Source: Kitasatospora sp. NBC_01250
GTDB taxonomy: Bacteria; Actinomycetota; Actinomycetes; Streptomycetales; Streptomycetaceae
Reading direction: 5' to 3'
DNA: 64,000 nt
Assembly: GCF_036226465.1 (NCBI RefSeq)
Contig: NZ_CP108476.1
Coordinates: 3,100,001 to 3,164,000 of the forward strand
Under the pieces are notes generated by a model. It made no database searches, was not told the DNA's origin, and saw only the letters and a program-made list of their open reading frames with translations. Both the position numbers and the translations under genes were made by a program. This document shows positions 62,059 through 64,000 of this stretch, in pieces (within the stretch, counting starts at the first letter, position 1; every line of letters begins with the position of its first letter).

Positions 62059-63270
62059 TCAGCCTTCCAGGGCGGCGATACCGGGGAGCGTCTTGCCCTC
62101 CAGGTACTCGAGGCTCGCGCCACCGCCGGTCGAGATGTGTCCGAACGCGTTCTCGTCGAAGCCGAGGATGCGCACGGCTGCTGCCGAGTCGCCGCCACCG
62201 ACCACGGTGAACCCCGGGCTGCCGAGCAGCCCCTGGGCAACGGCCTTGGTGCCGTTGGCGTAGTCCGGGTGCTCGAAGACACCCATCGGGCCGTTCCAGA
62301 AGACGGTGCCCGCGTCCGCCAGCTTCTCGGCGAACAGCTCCCGCGTCTTCGGGCCGATGTCCAGGCCCTCCTTGTCGGCCGGAATCGCGTCGCTCGCGAC
62401 CAGCTCCGGATTGGCCGGAGCCTTGGTCTTGAGGTCGGGGAAGTCCGAGGAGACCAGGACGTCCACCGGCAGGACGAACTCCACGCCCCGCTTCTCGGCC
62501 CGGGCCAGGTACTCCAGGCAGACCGGGATCTGGTCCTTCTGCAGCAGCGAGATGCCCACCTCGTGGCCCTTGGCCGCGAGGAAGGTGTACGCCATGCCGC
62601 CGCCGATCAGGATCCGGTCGGCCTTCTCCAGCAGGTTGTCGATCACCCCGAGCTTGTCGGAGACCTTGGCGCCGCCGAGCACCACCACGTACGGGCGGGC
62701 CACCTCGTCGGTGAGCTTCTTCAGCACGGCGAGCTCGGTGGCGATCAGGTCGCCGACCGCGTGCGGCAGCCGGGCCGGCAGGTCGAAGACCGAGGCGTGC
62801 TTGCGGTGCACCGCGCCGAAGCCGTCGCCGACGTAGAGGTCGGACAGAGCGGCGAGTTGATCGGCGAAGGCGCCGCGCTCGGCGTCGTCCTTGCTCGTCT
62901 CACCGGCGTTGAAGCGCAGGTTCTCCAGCAGCGTGACCTCGCCGTTGGCCAGAGCGGCAACGGTGGCCTTCGCGCTGTCCCCCACGGTGTCGCTCGCGAA
63001 GGAGACGTTCCTGTCGAGGATCTCGCCCAGGCGCACGGCAACCGGCGCGAGCGAGAACTGCGGGTCCGGCGCGCCCTTGGGACGGCCGAGGTGGGAGGCG
63101 ACGATCACCTTGGCGCCGGCCTCGGCCAGCTTGGCGATGGTCGGGGCGACGGCGCGGATCCGGCCGTCGTCGGTGATGGTGGTGCCCTCCAGCGGCACGT
63201 TCAGGTCGGCGCGGACGAAAACCCGCTTGCCTTCCACACCGTCTTGAATGAGTTCGTCGATGGTCTTCAC
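62059..63270 (-). CDS. pgk: Phosphoglycerate kinase
   Basis: 403 residues from GTG 63270 after [79 protein letters not shown] and the nucleotide loop [13 protein letters not shown], with the closing [20 protein letters not shown]. Full length. Second gene of the gap-pgk-tpiA set. Confidence 0.97.
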   Translation of the reverse strand: MKTIDELIQDGVEGKRVFVRADLNVPLEGTTITDDGRIRAVAPTIAKLAEAGAKVIVASHLGRPKGAPDPQFSLAPVAVRLGEILDRNVSFASDTVGDSAKATVAALANGEVTLLENLRFNAGETSKDDAERGAFADQLAALSDLYVGDGFGAVHRKHASVFDLPARLPHAVGDLIATELAVLKKLTDEVARPYVVVLGGAKVSDKLGVIDNLLEKADRILIGGGMAYTFLAAKGHEVGISLLQKDQIPVCLEYLARAEKRGVEFVLPVDVLVSSDFPDLKTKAPANPELVASDAIPADKEGLDIGPKTRELFAEKLADAGTVFWNGPMGVFEHPDYANGTKAVAQGLLGSPGFTVVGGGDSAAAVRILGFDENAFGHISTGGGASLEYLEGKTLPGIAALEG

Positions 63271-63381
63271 GGTCTTCGTTCTCCAGGGGGGAGAGAGGGG
63301 GCCCAGGAACAGTGGCGCTGGGAGTGGCGCAGCGCCCGGCAACTCGGGAACACCCGCAGGGAAGAGGGTGCGTGGGCAGGG

Positions 63382-63419
63382 GCAGGGCCCGGACGCGGTG
63401 TCCGCGCTCCGGGCCCTGC
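63382..63419 (-). terminator. Terminator or processing hairpin between gap and pgk
   Basis: GCAGGGCCCGGA (63382-63393) pairs with TCCGGGCCCTGC (63408-63419), with inner GCGG/CCGC, 29 bases past the gap stop. It allows gap to be expressed at a different level from pgk-tpiA. Confidence 0.75.
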
Positions 63420-63447
63420 TCCTCACATCACGTCAGCTTCCGCTGCG

Positions 63448-64000
<553 letters not shown>

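Overview
The window is a very GC-rich chromosomal segment from a streptomycete (Streptomyces or the sister genus Kitasatospora). This rests on an SsgA-family sporulation regulator, an XRE/DUF5753-DUF397-ATPase (WhiJ/AbaA-type) locus, a PucR-linked proline catabolic pair, class-E-sortase-type LAxTG surface proteins, and the suf / ctaA-ctaB / tkt-tal-zwf-opcA-pgl / secG-tpiA-pgk-gap backbone in the order familiar from Streptomyces chromosomes. I see no tRNA, rRNA, CRISPR array, intact transposase or prophage.

Left part (1-10.6 kb): an edge-truncated SsgA-like gene, a Pro/Gly/Thr-rich single-pass protein, a two-domain TerD protein, a GT39-type membrane glycosyltransferase translationally coupled to a TetR repressor with its own operator, a PrmC-like methyltransferase, a winged-helix protein, and a WhiJ-like set (HATPase, XRE-DUF5753, DUF397) followed by an orphan ribbon-helix-helix antitoxin.

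Middle accessory part (10.6-18.3 kb): the most unusual section. A compact, overlapping array holds a small acidic protein, a DUF6879 protein, an XRE-DUF5753 regulator, a 40-residue Pro/Gly-rich micropeptide, a PIMT-like methyltransferase and three further DUF6879 paralogues. It ends in a truncated copy in which the first DUF6879 N-terminus is fused in frame to a second micropeptide copy. More DUF6879 fragments lie upstream (11.3 kb) and beyond a secreted four-motif B-lectin gene (17.7-17.8 kb). Direct repeats between genes show that the array grew and decayed by recombination.

18.4-36 kb: two tandem secreted V8/trypsin-like proteases, a DUF4097 gene divergent from an unusual IS30-HTH/GbsR-like regulator, an M20 amidohydrolase with an NTF2-like partner, a CDP-alcohol phosphatidyltransferase with an altered active-site motif, proline dehydrogenase plus P5C dehydrogenase with a divergent PucR regulator, a VOC/SRPBCC pair, an MFS exporter and an internally deleted Uma2-like pseudogene.

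36-64 kb is core metabolism. The sufR-B-D-Rieske-C-S-U-T operon builds Fe-S clusters and has an iron-box-like palindrome and a SufR-type inverted repeat in its promoter region. A divergent ABC-2 exporter and two LAFTG surface proteins follow. Next come heme A synthesis (ctaA, ctaB), the pentose phosphate block (tkt, tal, zwf, opcA, pgl), a GntR(YtrA)-ABC exporter operon and a GNAT gene (no pgi is found here), an RbpA-family protein and secG. The window closes with the glycolytic tpiA, pgk and gap genes, the last cut by the window end.
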